A DNA stretch of 64,000 bases from Macrotrachela quadricornifera (GCA_022393335.1 JAJEKB010020989.1:144447-208446), one strand, 5' to 3'; counted from the first letter of the stretch, positions 47,330 through 61,928 are shown. The notes: generated by a model from the letters alone, not told the origin. Numbers and translations: made by a program.

Positions 47330-48140
47330 GTTCCGTTATCTAAACAATGAAAAATGAAAATTCTTAATGAACTATTGTCACTTAGAATTCAAGTTCAAAT
47401 GCTGAAATGACACAATTTTTCTTGCTACGTGTAGATGAAAAATAATTTCACTGATGACGACAACAACTTTTAGAAAGAAAGCAAGTCAATTTATTTGTTG
47501 TTATCGCGTGGCAACTTGGAAGAAAAAGAAAAGAAAATAGTATGTTATAATGAAAGAGAACTGGACTTTTCTTGTATGCTTAACTTTAGCATGAATAAAT
47601 AGATGCTAACACACTTCAAGTTATTTCGTGTGATTGTTGGCTGAACGATAAGAAGAGACGAGTAATCAAAGAATTAGAATAGCAGTTATTTCCGAAGACC
47701 CATAAGAAGAATGTTACTTTTGAAAACATCTTACTCATGTGCTTTTCGTTCTGTTCTCTTCTACTGACGGGTTCTTGCATCATCGCATGAAATAATATGA
47801 ATCATTAACGCATTCTCATTTCTCATGCTCGAGCCGACATCATACTCCTTTAGAATAATTATCAAGATTGAGTCATTGTTATCAATAAAAGTGTGTTATC
47901 AAGAGATCTTCATTGAAGTACGCTAATCTTTGTTGCATAGGAATTCCTATCATTTTTACAGCAAACCAGTATATGTCAAGGAATGGCAAATTTCAAATTG
48001 GTGCCAGTTTTAAAGTCTACGTATCAAAATTTACAAAATTTCAAATTTTATAATTTCTGTGAATCGAAAACATGCAGAGAGGTTATAACTAATTTGAATA
48101 TAATTATATGTCAGCAACTCAGAAAAGCCTACTGCGCATG
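47330..48140. other. Intergenic, upstream of the B-box gene
   Basis: No gene seen. The block near 47985-48010 (GGCAAATTTCAAATTGGT) recurs inverted near 50905-50930, so the 48-51 kb interval may be bounded by old terminal repeats. Confidence 0.4.
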
Positions 48141-48390
48141 TTTAAACTAACTAAAAGACCAGATAACAGATATTTACAATTCTGCATAATTCTGCTGCGA
48201 CGTAAATAAAAGATACAGACTTACGCTTTTTATTTCGAACTACTAACAGAAGACAGATATCAGTTATTTACCTTCTGTATAATTCTCAATCTTCAGCTGA
48301 GACGTAGATGGAAGATATACATTTATGTCTTTTGTTTACGATGCCTAGTACAAGGTAGATATCAAAGATTCACCTTTTTATAAAATTTTT
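48141..48390. repeat. About 100-bp tandem repeat, 2.5 copies
   Basis: The block AGATAT(T/C)A...TATTTAC...TTCTG(C/T)ATAATTCT recurs near 48165, 48260 and 48360, followed each time by GACGTA(A/G)AT. A single further piece lies near 49195-49250. Confidence 0.6.
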
Positions 48391-48408
48391 GAAATTCTGG
48401 CTGACGAG

Positions 48409-48892
48409 GAAATTCCTCTAAACGATTAAAAGTTTTTGAAATGATACTTTACCCATAACTAGGATCTAGTGAGACTAAGAAAAACCCAAATAATTAGTGC
48501 CTATATGCATCCTTACTGAAGTGATAATCATTTAACTAGATTTCCAGTCTATGCCAACGTATTTACAAAATTATCGAATGACAAAATTTAGACCTGAAAT
48601 TTTGCCCATATTTATTATCTCGAGCAAGAAACATCCATTTTCGCTAAAGCTTTTAGCATATACTAAGGATCATGATACCTACATGTGAGAAAATATCACA
48701 TCGAAATTATTCTATTCAATATTTTTTGTAAATATCATGATGTAGGCTGAAAATCTAGTAAAACGGTCATAATGCTTGAAGGAAACCACATAAACTCTAA
48801 TCGTTTTGGCCTTTTTCTAGTCTCACCAGGTCCGATTTATGAGCAAAATATCATTTCAAAGGTTTTTAATCATTTGGAAGAGTTCTCTGATA
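48409..48892. repeat. Long palindrome, about 480 bp
   Basis: Arms about 48409-48645 and 48660-48892 match in inverted orientation through AACGATTAAAAG, TTTGAAATGATA, CTAGTGAGACTA, AACTAGATTTCCAGTCTA and related blocks. A plus-strand frame at 48772-49017 crosses the right arm and is not a gene. Confidence 0.7.
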
Positions 48893-51800
48893 AAGCATAC
48901 ATAGTAGATATATATTTAGCTCTTTCATTGAAAATCTCTACCAGAATAGTGTTCGGCATGGGCCAATTTTTTGTGATGCGACTCGAGCATCTCGTGGCCT
49001 TACCAGACTTCACCTGAGATGAGCAATAGTTTTTGGTCAATTAAAGCAAAGATTTTTCAGATACTAACAATCTTCCAAGTAAATCTAAACATATTTAAGC
49101 AATCTTTTTTTGATCGATCTGATCCAAGGTCAAGTATGGTGTTTTTGACTCAACTCGAATCGAACACCGCACCAAAAGGCGAATATTAGGTATTTATCTA
49201 GTACATGCGTTCAAACTAACTAGAAGATCAGATATCAGCCATCTACCTGTGATCGAGATCCAAATTTACTGCAAAAGTAAACATGAGATTCATATAAACG
49301 GTCGCGTTTCGTTCGTTGCGACTCAAGAAAACAGAAAAAGAATAGGTTAGGCTATGAAAAATATTGTCGATTTTAAATAATTATATCTTCTGAATGAACG
49401 TTTGAATTTTGTTAGAGCAGCATACATTGTAAGGTTTCTGATTGTTCTGTTCTTTTAATAAAGGCTATGATTCGTCCTAGCTTTGAAGAATAATCTTGCT
49501 TTGGCGATTTTTGACACTCATGAAATGATCACTCCAAATTCAAAAAAACGGAATTATCTTATCTGTTTAAACTAGAAAAAACTCAAACATATTTGATTCC
49601 GCTGTGATGCAGGCAGCTAAGGAAAAATCTGTTTGACAACTGCTATATCGTTGCGACATAGATTTTTTGACACGTAACCCATATATTGTCTTAGCTGGTG
49701 ATGTAAAAAATTGTGTGAATTCATCCATTCCAAATCAGAGTTGAGATCCACTAGATTTAAACTTTTTCAAAACCAAGTTGGTTCAGTTTGATGTGAACTG
49801 GTAGTGTACACAAAGTTTGATATCAGAGCCGAGCTTTTCGATAAAATATTCTTTTACAGACTTGCACTAGAAAAGACCTTGCTCGTATAAAATAGGGAAA
49901 CGAATATACTATGAAATACAGAACTCAAAAAGCAATACAACTCTGCATCAAAAATATTCATTTAGGTAGCTGATGAGAATTCGTATTCATATCAAGACAT
50001 GAATTATTATTCAAAAAAATTCATATGCTTTTTGTAAACCTTTATGTAGAGATTCGTTCCGACCGATAATGGGATTGCATTTTACACCAAACCAAAAATC
50101 TCATGGAGTTTTTCCTGACACAATTATTTTCTTAGTTAGAATATTTTATATAATGACTATTTGGCCATCATGTTAATCCAAATACTTAATCTCACTATCC
50201 ATTTCTAAGAGAGAACACTATTTGTTTATAAATATCTGTGAATATGATACCATTCGATAGCTCTTAGTGACTTCTATAACCGATGATCATTATTTCAGCT
50301 AGTGCGCCCCTTGAAAACATTTTGTGGTCATCAAATGAGTCTGAATAACCTGTTCCATCAGTCATTCGCCAGCTAGAGACGTCTCACAGGATTCTATCTC
50401 CCACGACTATTACGATGAATATTTACATGAATGCAGACTCTTTCGTTGAAAATAGTTTTATAAGAAATGTTCGTTTTACCTTCTTTTCGTTTCACGTAAT
50501 AAAAGATCTCGAAACCTATGCATCGCAAAAAATATTCTCTCACTATCCAACTCAACTATAGTATTCCGTAGCCTCAGTCTGTAGCTAATACCTTTCTTCC
50601 AAATCTGGATCTTCCACGAATTTTACCGATGTCATATAATCTTTGTACAATTGGTATTGTAATATTTCGTGAGTTTATAGATCGCTATTACTCAACTTAC
50701 TTTCATTACTTCATAAAGGAAAGGCATACGTGCATGTCTTCTATGTATATCACAGTAAAAATTTGAAAATTATGTAGAGAAGTAAATATCTAGCATCTGT
50801 TTTTTTAATGATATTTGTGAATCGTACATCAAAGTACATGTCTGATTTTCTTCTAAAAGATTAGATATCGGTAATCAATATTCACTGAAAAGTGGTACTA
50901 ATTTGAAATTTCCCATGACCTTATCTATATTGATTAATTTCAACTTGAAATCTTTTTATTACGTTTGAATCTTATTTTGTGTGAAGACGTTTGCAGAAAC
51001 GTATATATTACATTATAAAGTGCTATATTCATAGAAACACCGAAAGCTGCGTTCAAATAGAGACGAATATTTTCATCGGAATTCTACGTACTAGATTTTG
51101 TAGTGCAGTCGTACCAATCTTTATCAGAAAGATTTACACAACATTGAGAAATCGCGAATCAAAGGTTTCTCTGGCACCTAAGTAAGAGCAGCGATAACAT
51201 TGATGATTGGAAGCTATGATCAGAATTAAATCAATAAATCTTTCATAAGATACAGTAACATTTTCCTATCTTTGAGAAAATGATCAACAAATCCAAAAGA
51301 TGAAGGTTGTATTGTAGTACATTATCGAAATTTAAGCATACCAGAAGTAATCTTATGATAGAACTTTCATCCGAATTCGATACTTACGTAAGAGTTTGAT
51401 TGAAATTGTTTCATCTAACATATAATCACACAAATAATCCAGTTGGAATAAAAAATAAATAGTATTTTAGAGTCTTTGAAAAGATTCTTCGACTAATCAC
51501 CGATGAGCCTGCTCGGATTAGCTGCTTCATTCATCTGCATTAAATCTACACGTATGTTTTTTTTTGTGTGTCGAGTAGAGACCTGCAACTGACTTCGAGC
51601 TCCGACTCCGGCTCTGGTGGAGTCGGAGTTGGAATCGATATAAATTTTGTAGCGACTCTGAAAATCTTTTATTTTACCGTTTTTCCATTAAAGTCTTATT
51701 TTTCATAATTGTAACGTTAAATAAACAAAAAAAGCCAATTCACCGCTGAGACAACATGAGATAGAAAAATACAATCGTCCTCTTCTTTCATTAAATTTAG

Positions 51801-52735
51801 AATTTTTTCACGTAATAAGACCTTCGCCGTTGTTGCAAATCGATTTGATAGACAAGAAAATTTCAAAATTGAATCAACTCTGATTTTTCTGTCTTACATC
51901 GGACATATCTATTTATTCACTCACAATATTCTTAGAATCAGACTTGATACGTGATAGTACACTATCCACAAATTGCATTATACATCCGTAGGCGTAAGTT
52001 GATGCTAAAAAAGAAAAACAAAATAGTGCATTACAACGTGGTGAATAAAACAAAACATATGGGAAAGACCTTTATCCATGCATGCTTTATCACCATGTGC
52101 ATGAGTTATGGTTCGTTAAGTCAGGTAAATAAGCATTACAGATAAAAAAGCCACTAATTTCACTGAATATAAATAGATAATATAACTTTTGCTACCTACA
52201 TACATCACAACAAAGTTGATAGATTCCATCATTAATTTCCAGCGTGAGTATATCTAGTTATTTATATACTGGTTTGTCTACTGAACGAAACACTACAAAC
52301 AACAGTATTTATTTTGAAACTCGAAAAATACGTTTATGCTAGAATGTAGAGCAAAGTCGAACGTGTAAGATAATGTATTTTATGACTTGAAAAACTGTTT
52401 TTCTTGTCTGCCCGTAAAATATATATACTTAGTATTAATTTGCAACTTTTTTCATTGCAAAGTATTCTGTCTTATTTTCAAACTCATCATGTAAACTAAT
52501 ATCTGCTGCAGTGCTTCTTTTGTTATAATCACAATGACAAAATCAAGGAGTAGCACTACTGCTATTCTCGATGTATGATGCTCACTACACTACTCAATTA
52601 GTCCGATTGAAATCACCTCACATCGGAGACAACAGAAATGGTACACTTCTGACAAATACTTCTGCGATATTTTCTTCCGGGACAAGTGCTCTCATGGCAG
52701 TTATTCTCCAATGTCACTTGATATTGACCTACATC
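48893..52735. other. Long intergenic stretch; minor repeats only
   Basis: No gene recognised. Noted: a perfect 10-bp GC-richer hairpin CTCCGACTCC...GGAGTCGGAG (51600-51628), and the inverted partner of 47985-48010 near 50905-50930. A minus-strand frame at 52613-52735 (Cys-rich, ICQKC) is flanked by possible splice sites but has no partner exons; it may be an orphan exon. Confidence 0.4.
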
Positions 52736-53311
52736 TGTTTTTGTTGACAAGTGTAAGATAATTATTAGAGACTTGAAAGTAAATGAAATGACAAGTATCA
52801 TAAAATGATAATAAATCCAGATAGAACTTCAGGATACTAAGAAATTCTCAAATTAATTTTACTAAATTTTCATCACAGTTCGAAGAAATAGAATCACAAA
52901 GGCAGTAATATGTTGAAGGACATACAACAATTAAGTTACAGAAATACTACACATCAAGGACACCAAAATAATAAGTAGAATAATAAACCCTTTTAGAATA
53001 CATGAAAATTCAACAAACTCTTTGAGAGTTTAGTAGTTTTTTTCATTAACACTTAAAGGATTTATTATTTTATTTAATTTTTTAGTGTTGCTAATGTGTA
53101 GTATTTCTCTAACTTAATTGTTCTCTGTTCTTTAATGTATTATTATCTTTGCAATTCTACTTCTTCGAACTGTAATAAAAATTCAGTAAAATTAGTTTTA
53201 GAATTCCTTAGTGTCGTGAAATTCTACACAAGTTTATTACCATTTTATGATCCTTTTCACTTCATGCATTTTAAAGTCTCTAACAATTATCTTTAACTTG
53301 TCAACAAAAAG
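52736..53311. repeat. Long palindrome, 576 bp, centre near 53023
   Basis: Ends TTTTTGTTGACAAG and CTTGTCAACAAAAAG are exact inverses. The arms remain alignable to the centre through GATAATTATTAGAGACTT, TTCGAAGAAATAGAAT, ACAATTAAGTTA and AATACTACACAT blocks, with arm identity perhaps 75-80 percent. Symmetrical, non-coding, without internal genes: a fold-back element. Confidence 0.85.
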
Positions 53312-56300
53312 GATGGGCTACAAATTAAATGGTTAGTATAATTTCTTGATCAGTATTATGTACAAAATTTAATGCTCGATAACTCTCATGTTTGCTGAGA
53401 AAACGAATAATTTGTGGGTATGGAATTATGTGTAGATTATGGAATTTGATTGTTACTGTGGGTTCAAGGGCTGGGTGTTGGTGCTGTTGTCAGGAAGGTA
53501 AAGCTCAACGATCTCAAAAAACAGAAACCAAAAGCTGAATCGAGACGGGAACCGTTAAATCATTCGATCAATACAAAAATACCGAAATCTATGCCTAGAA
53601 ATTTACATTTTTTCATTCTTTACATGAAAGTCTTTCTTGTATATATTATTTAATACTGAAATATAGGCCATCTATAATCTCAACAATTCAATAGTGAAAA
53701 CTTCGCATAACATATCTGAAAATCTCATAACTATCTGATGATTAACAGTTTTGGTTTCACATTGTATTTTGCGAATTGGCGTGAAACTAGGTCTTTCTCA
53801 TATGCAGTAATCGAAACTTGAGCTGACAACGTGGTTCACGGGGAATTTTTATGATCGCCGAACTATACAAGACGATCAAGACTCACAGCTTCGATCTTAA
53901 ATACTAAATACTTTAAAATTAATTACTGACAGTTTCACTTTATTTACTGAGCAGAAAAGTTATTTTTTATTGATGCACAAACTACTGATCATCCTTTATA
54001 AAATATTGATCAACTAAATACATGCCAAAAATATGTAGTTCAATGTCAAATTTGACATTGAGGAGGAATTGTCAATGGAGAATAACTGTCATGAAAACAA
54101 ATAGCACGGGAGTAACTGTTTGTGATGCATCATCCATGAATATCACATTGAATACAATCTTACATGACAGAGAGAGAGCATTCAGTAAGAATAGCAGAAT
54201 AGGTGAGGAAAAAAGGTAAACATGATATTGCAGTGGTCGCCATATTTATGACCAGCAAGAGGTCATACATTAGGTATAGTGAGGACATCTCATTTATCGG
54301 CACAGACTCTTAGTGTGAAGAATTTCCAGAAAATATCTAAAGTTTTGAATGAATCCTCTTTTTAATTGTACAATTTCTAACAATGGATTGGCATAAGAAA
54401 TTTCTAGGATTTTGTGTTAGTCTGGAAATGATCCTATGAATTTGGGATCTTGTGGAATTTATATGAAAAAAAATCTGAAGAGGTTTAGAATCGAGAATAC
54501 GAGTGAGACTTCATCAAAAAATTCTCATTGCCTCGCCACTGAGTTTACCTAAAACATGAAATAATATGAATTAACATAATTGGAAATAACTTGCTTTTCC
54601 CATTCTTCGTAAGTATTCGTCCAAAAATGAGAAATCAAGTACCGATTCTTATAATACTTAGTACAATACGAAAGACTGCTCGAATTAATGAGAAATTACG
54701 ATGTCGCTGACATTTTTTATTATCAAAACTCATGTGTTTAGTCTGAAATTAATACAAGTCTGTTTTGAGCACCCACACATTTCCTTCCATTACTTCTAGT
54801 CTCTTCGTGACAATACCATGGCAGAAAGATCTCAGTGTTTTCGTTAAAGTTAACCTGTCTTATTGCTAAAAAAGTAAGGAAATAGTGTATTGGACGAAAT
54901 GAGTGTTCAGATTTTTTTGGACATTTGCGTCTGTTTCTGAAGTACAAAAAATTCTGTTCTTACTTTTATATAGTATTATGCACGAAATTTTAGGAGACGA
55001 GCTTCGCAACATTCCATCATAAACTTTTTCATGTAAGAAAAAAAAGAATGAAACGGCAAGTCATAGTAAAATGGGAATGAACAATTTGTTGTTGACTCCG
55101 TAGCGTCAAATGAGAGAGATAAATGCAAGTTTTGAAGCACATATGAGATATTTTTGTAAAGTCTGGCTATGTTGATGAAGAAAAAATACCTATAACTTCA
55201 GTATAAGTTTTCTTTCCAAACATGTAACGGTCGATTTCCCTTCTTTCACAAAAAGGATTAGCGAGTCTTGTTGGATTCGCGCCACCTGTTTATATTATCT
55301 ACAACATTAAAAGATTGAACATGAATGAAATTCAGGAAAAATTTTGAATTACTGTTATATTTAATACATTATTCACCAATAAATATGCATATTTTTACCT
55401 ACACTTAACACTATACATCATTAACAATTCTTTTTTGAAAATTCATTGTGCAAAGTATATATAATTTAGATTATTGTATCTTAGTAATTCAAATGCTTTT
55501 TAAAATTATCGAATTACTATAAAATGATATATTATCTAAATATCATATCACCTGATAAAGTCTTAGCAAGACAGACGCAACCGTTGTCATGGTAGCCATT
55601 TATTCTACTCATAGTCACCCTCACCCTCAAGACATACTGATAGCTAAAATGTATTATGTAGTTGTAACTAATAAAAATGCACGTCAAAGATTTGAAGTTA
55701 TGCTCATTTGAAATTCTAATCTGTCTTTCTTATCATTATTCTATATGATTTGAAAGATGATCTTACCAAATAAATACTTGCAGCATATAGAACCATATGT
55801 CTACAAAGGATCATTTTTATGTGTGTAAGACAAAACTACGTGATAAGAATCTTCTAAGAGAGTTTGCGCAAAAAATCATACACTTTACTAAAACTCGATG
55901 AGAGAACATTCTTCTATTGAATTTTAGTATCTTTCCTGAAAAGTCTTCAATTTTATTATCGAACTTGAAACTTAGTTTTACTTTGAATAAAGTCGAATCT
56001 CGTATTTTTCTATTTTTATTCAAAATTTCTCACCCCCAATTCAGCCTATTCGAATTTCTTGTCTTAGTTCTTAAGATATTTTACAAACACCCGGCTTATA
56101 AAGTCCTTTCATCAGTGAAATATGGAGATAAAAGCAACAGAAAGTAAAAGAAAACCGTTAAAAGTCGAGATTGAAACAGCGTGTCGTCCCATTATAAGAT
56201 TGATAATGACTATATTTCTAAAACTATCATGCTTTTATCCAAAAATGACTTAGACAATTTTACCTTCTATCTTATCTACACTTACATGCGACATACCACT

Positions 56301-56444
56301 GTTCTCCAATAGTGGAGTTTTGCAGATGAACAACCATCCCTGTGTATAGACGATAGTAAGAGTATCCAATATTTTACTTTTTTTGGTGAATCTTATCTCA
56401 TTTTCCACTGCAGATTATATTCAAAAGTCCCATTATTAATAGGA
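53312..56444. other. Intergenic, upstream of the TRPA gene
   Basis: No gene recognised; frames such as 53450-53653 and 54022-54219 lack features. Near the end, GTAAGA at 56356 and CTGCAG at 56408-56413 could bound a 58-bp intron in the 5' untranslated region of the TRPA gene. Confidence 0.4.
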
Positions 56445-59400
56445 ATGGACTTAGGTGTCGAAACGTCAAAAGGTAATAGTATCATTCTGCCACTGGCTGA
56501 GCTCGTTGAACAAACACACGAACTTGAAGAACAAATGGAGAAAACGACTCACAATAATTTTGTTGCTGTGCTCAAAGAAGTAAGCTAGTATCTATCTATA
56601 TCATTCCTGCAGAATTTCCAGCATGTACCTGTTAATGTTTAGATCGCATGCACTCCAGTTCCACGTGTCTCTCCTCAAATTGTCGAGATATTCAACGATC
56701 TCCACAAAACTACTTACAATAGGAAAGAGTTTATGCACAGACTGAATAAAACCAGAGTGGCCAGTGACTATTGCAGAGAAGATCTCGACGAAATTATCCA
56801 ACAACTGGAAGCATCTCATGGCTATAGTGAAAAGGGGATAAGAGACCTCATTAACTTTATAAGAAAACATCATTCTTACAACACATCACAGATTAAGAAA
56901 ATGTTAGAAACACTCAACGTACCAGATCAATATACGATACTACACTATGGTGCTCTTTTCAACAACGTCGCTTTCTGTAGATGTCTGATCAACGACTTCG
57001 ATTGCAGTAAGATTCTTTCATTCTATTTTATGCTAAAATATATAACGAAGCAATTGTTATTATCTTTACATCTTCTTCATCTAAAAAACAAGATAATTTT
57101 TACTTAATTTTAATTTCCTTCCACAAATTTACTTATTATAGTTTAAATAGTACTTCGTCTTTCGACGAAGAATTTTTCAAACTGACAAAACGAAAAGACA
57201 TAAATAAAAAACGAACAAAATGAAAATATAACAAGTCCTAGATTTCTTTTAGGTCCATTTTAATGGTAGTACAAAATAGATCAAATCGTTTAGTTATTAA
57301 TATAATTGTCTCTTTTCTATATCACTATTTAAAGTAAACAAAAGGAAATCTATGGCCTACTATACTTACATTTTATTTTAATTTAGTACGAACATGTATT
57401 CCGTTTTGAGTTCTGGATAATTTTACTTGTATTATAACACGATAGACTGTAACTGCGAGAGCGGATTTAATAATTGACTTCTAGCCTATAGATATGAACA
57501 AAGGAAATCATTATTTTTCATGGCAAACATCAATGTTAGCATCTTACAAAATACTTTTAACGTAATTTCATTTTCTCCAAGATATCAATTTGGTCAGTTG
57601 GGATGGCCAAACGATACTTCATATCGCAGCCCGCTTAACGGATAACAAGCAATCTGAGTATCCTGTAAGTAATAATGACTACAATGTTTATTTTAAACCT
57701 ATGCTCGTTAAAATTCTCCTTTTTTAAATAAGTCTTCAATTATGAAGTATTTGCTAAATCATCCAAAAATCAAAATAAACATTCAAGACAACTATGGACG
57801 AACACCATTACATTTTGCTGTCATCTACAACTGCATACGGAATGCTAAGTGTCTGATAGAATATGGTGCCAACCTCGATGTATGTTCTCCTATCAAGATC
57901 GTTTACTGTTTAGTGTTGTCAACAAACAGTTCTATTCTAAATGTTTTCTTTTAGATCTCTGATACATCTGGTGCCATTCCACTCCATTATGCTTGTCGAA
58001 ATCTTGAAAATGACAATATGATTCGTTTGTTTTTGAATTTTCCACAATTATTCAACTATGAAACGCATGATAAGATGAAACCTATTGATATTATGATCAA
58101 GTACAATAATCCTGAGCTTATCAAACATTTTTTTGACCTTAGACACATTCAAGAAATTGACGACAGAGCAGATGTTATTACTCTAGAGGAAATTGTTGTT
58201 CGAAATCCTAAAAAAGAAGTCTTGTCCTTACTAAAACAACAATATGAAGAAGCAATCAATCACGATCACAGTAAACTTTCTTTTGCTTGCCGCCAATTGC
58301 ACGGTTTCAAATCAGTCTCACATCTAATCAATCCGTATAGTATCATGCATCATGACAAGCAGACTGGCTTGAGTCCATTAATGATCGCTGTCCAACATCG
58401 TCAAGTTGAATGCATCAAAGAGCTTCTAAACAATAAATATTTTACACAGGAAGCATTTGATTTAGTAAGTAACGTCTCGTCTGGCACAGTACTACATATT
58501 TGTGCAAAAGTACATCATGAAGAGATCACCAAAGTATTGTTTAATTCTCGTTTCATGTCCAATACATTAGCAATTACTGCCGATATGCTGGGTAATACAC
58601 CTCTACATATTTGTGCTCAAGTTGGCAATGTATATATGACTCAACTATTGCTAGACTACATTACCGGTCTCAATTTATCTGTGACGAAGGCTGATAGAAA
58701 TTCATCAAAATTTCTAAAATCGACCATCCACAATGCTAATAGGCGAATACAGCCACAACCATCAGTTGCTCAAAACATCAAGGTTTCTACTAATTATGGA
58801 TCAGCAATTCGACACGCACATGCATTGTTGACAAAAAAGAATAAAGAAAAATTAACATCGCTACATGTAGCTATTCAAGCTGGACATTTGGACGTCATTA
58901 ATGAAATGCTCAAATATGCTGATGCATCGGTGATTAATATGTGTGATGATCAGCAGCGCACAAGCTTGCATATGGCTGCTGAAAAAGGTGAGAAAATGGC
59001 CGTGAATAACATTGAATAAAACAGCGCGACTTTTCTCTTTAGAATATGACATTTTTTTATCAAAATCCTTTTTCCTTTTGCATTCAGATAAGATTTCCTA
59101 AAAAATGAAGCAAGATTCTGTCTAAATGTGACTGATATTTTGCAAGATCTTACAGAAGATTTAACGTACTTCTTGATTTATTCTTGTTATCAGATAATTC
59201 TAGAAAAATGATTCGAATCTTGACTAGGTCGTACATGTTTACGCTAGTTTTATTAAAAATAAGATAATATAAGAAATCTATAGGATCTTGTTTAAATGTG
59301 AACAATATTCTAAAAGAATAAAGTCTTGTAAGAGTACGAAAAGCAAAATTTGGCAACGTTCAAAAATGAGATTAGGGACACATTTAATGCATAAATATCT

Positions 59401-61676
59401 TCTTAATAGTAGTCGTCTCACCAAGGATGCATAGAATATTATACATCTCAAAGGTACGAAAACTTAGTGTACACCCTCAAGATTTTGAATGTCTCATACG
59501 ATATTCCAATCAAAGTGAAATATCCACAGTATTTTTAAACGAATGAATATAACAAGTGGATTGTCACCTAGAAAATCTACATGTCAACTTGTTCTATAGG
59601 TTATGTTGGTATTGTCGATGCACTTCTCGATCATCAGGCTGACTCATATGTTTGTGATATAAACGAATGGACACCATTACATCATGCAGTACTACGTGGC
59701 AAGGATGAAGACGACAAAGAGAGGCCTCAGTGTATTGCAAGTCTCGTTACACGTGGTATGATCAATATCAATTCTTTAACTATTCGACAAGAGACACCAT
59801 TGCATATTGCATGTGAATACGGATCGAGCAAACTTGTCAAACAGTTGAGCGAATTTGACTGCGACCTATTCTTAACGAATGTAGACGGCTACAATTGTTT
59901 TGAAGTAGCAATTGAGACAAACAACGAAGAAGTTGTTCGATATTTGATTGAAAGTGACAATTGTTTCGATTTAATGCGTAATTCACAAATTCGAGAAAAA
60001 AAACGCTCCCATTGTTCTCTATTTGCTCGTCAATATGAAGTAGATACACCGATGCGAAAACTTATTCGTAAGATGCCTTCAATGGCTTTACTCGTACTTG
60101 ACAAATGCTCAATGATAGTGCGTACCGAAAAAATGGCTGTACACAAGAGCATTTTTGTGTTTGAATTTCTAGAAGATCAGTTCATTGTCAACACGTGGAA
60201 TAGAGGTAAATCATTTGTAGTTTTTACCAATACTTACGGTAATAATATAATTTTGCTATTATTCAGATTTGTCAAAAGATGTAAAACATGGCACATTGTA
60301 CACTTCTAATACGGTCGATCTCGTCCTGAAACATCCACTATTTTTAATGGCTGAATATGAAGCCCATGATCTTATGTCACATCCTCTCAGTAATTATCTT
60401 GTGAAGTTAAAATTTAAAAAATTTGGCATTTTTCTCTATATCATGCTTCTCCTACTATACATGATATATCTCGGATTATTTACTACGATCGTACTACGTA
60501 CACAACATCCAGCAACATACTATAATCTCACAAATATCGATTTCGAAAATTCTTTGTGCTACAATGTTTCACAAGCACTTCTAACATCATCACCTACCAT
60601 TGGCGGTATTAAAACCACGTTCGACCATCTTTTGAAATACACAATGTATATGGTTATGTCATCACTTCTCTTCAAAAATATGTTTAACATCATTGAAATT
60701 TCGCAAATTAATTTCTTCGAAACAGTGAGATATTGGTTGGAAACTGTTGCAGTTTTAATGAGCTTCATCTTTGTACATGATCAAAGCTATCAGATGAATC
60801 TCACCTTGCGCTGTCCACTTCAATGGGAAATTGGTGCATTTGCTTTACTTCTTAGTTGGCTAATTTTGCTCGGCTACATTCAGTTCATACCAATGCTAGG
60901 CCTTTATGTTACAATGCTTTTCGTAATTATGAAAAAATTTATGCGATTTTTCACCGTACTTCTCATCCTTATTAGTGGATTTGCACTTGCTTTTTACATG
61001 GTTTTTCAAAACTTTGAACCATTCCAAAATACAGGTTATTCGTACATCAAAACGGGTGCGTTAAAATAGCTTTTGTTAACTTGCATTTATTTCTCATCAT
61101 GTCTCTGATTATCTATTTAGCATTCATGATATCCGGAGAATTAGATTTTGATGATCGTATACACAATGCAGAAACGAAAGCTTATTATAAGGTGGCATTC
61201 TTGGTTTATCTTATGTTCCTTGTCATAATGACAGTGTTCGTGACAAATCTTCTTATTGGTAAGATGCATAGAAGAGAGAGTTTATATGATACACGTGCAT
61301 TTCTAGACACATTGTGCTTTTTCAGATGTTCTTAAAGAATTTTTAAATGATTAATAATGTTTCTTTGTGAATAGGGTTGGCCGTCGGCGAAATTCCACCA
61401 CTGATGAAACAAGCAAGCGATAATCGCGACAGATTGTTTTTTCAACTTGTTGCCATATGCGAGGTTTTTCGTTACCGACTAATTTGGATTCTTCGCCGCA
61501 CTGATGTAAATGATGCTATCGCATACAGTTATCAAGATTTGGACAAAAGAAAATGGCATGAACGATTGAAACAATGCTTAATGAAGCGATGGTCTCGTTC
61601 GACCCATAATGGTGATAATAATGATGATGACGATGACGATGGCGATGACGATCCGGACGCAAACACTAGTAGTTGA
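56445..61676 (+). CDS. TRPA-type ankyrin-repeat cation channel
   Basis: Nine exons: 56445-56579, 56643-57006, 57582-57664, 57733-57879, 57955-58987, 59600-60205, 60267-61055, 61121-61258, 61375-61676. All junctions are GT-AG and phase-consistent; total 1198 residues, near the TRPA1 length. About 130-700 are ankyrin repeats (TILHYGAL, GQTILHIAA, GRTPLHFAV, GAIPLHYAC, GNTPLHICAQVG, EWTPLHHAVL, QETPLHIAC). Six membrane segments follow: S1 about 842-866, S2 912-930, S3 945-959, S4 977-996, S5 1010-1036, pore AFMISGELDFDD from 1053, S6 ending in FVTNLLIG, then LAVGEI, the TRPA signature after S6. The tail has a poly-Asp run. Likely a plasma-membrane Ca-permeable sensor of irritants or temperature. 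The start codon is the least certain part. Confidence 0.9.
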
Positions 61677-61928
61677 CTTATATAGTACGGTCTGAGTGTA
61701 GATGTAGGTGTGCGAATTGATCTTTCCTTGACTAAGGGATATACCTACATCCTTATCACGTACTCATGCGCACACATTCAAAAATTGATTTCGATACGAC
61801 TAAGATCAAGAACACTTTGTAGCTTCTTGTTCGATTTAGTTTAAGTTTTATTTAAATAGAAAGCTTAAGAGAACATCAGATATTCTTTCTTCACCAAAAT
61901 CCTCTTGTTAAAGCAGATCTAACAGTGT
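61677..61928. other. 3' flank of the TRPA gene
   Basis: Presumed 3' untranslated region; no canonical AATAAA seen close to the stop codon. Confidence 0.4.

Noticed and set aside
48772..49017. 81-codon plus-strand frame
   Set aside because: Runs across the right arm of a palindrome; no homology.
52613..52801. Cys-rich minus-strand frame (ICQKC) as a gene
   Set aside because: Possible orphan exon, but its 5' part lies in the palindrome and no partner exon was found.
53450..53470. Telomere-like TGTGGG words
   Set aside because: Only isolated occurrences; no array expected of a bdelloid-type telomere.
56414..56444. Extra coding exon sequence upstream of the TRPA ATG
   Set aside because: The upstream open stretch after CTGCAG would join to the preceding exon end through a TAA codon, so a 5' UTR intron is more likely.
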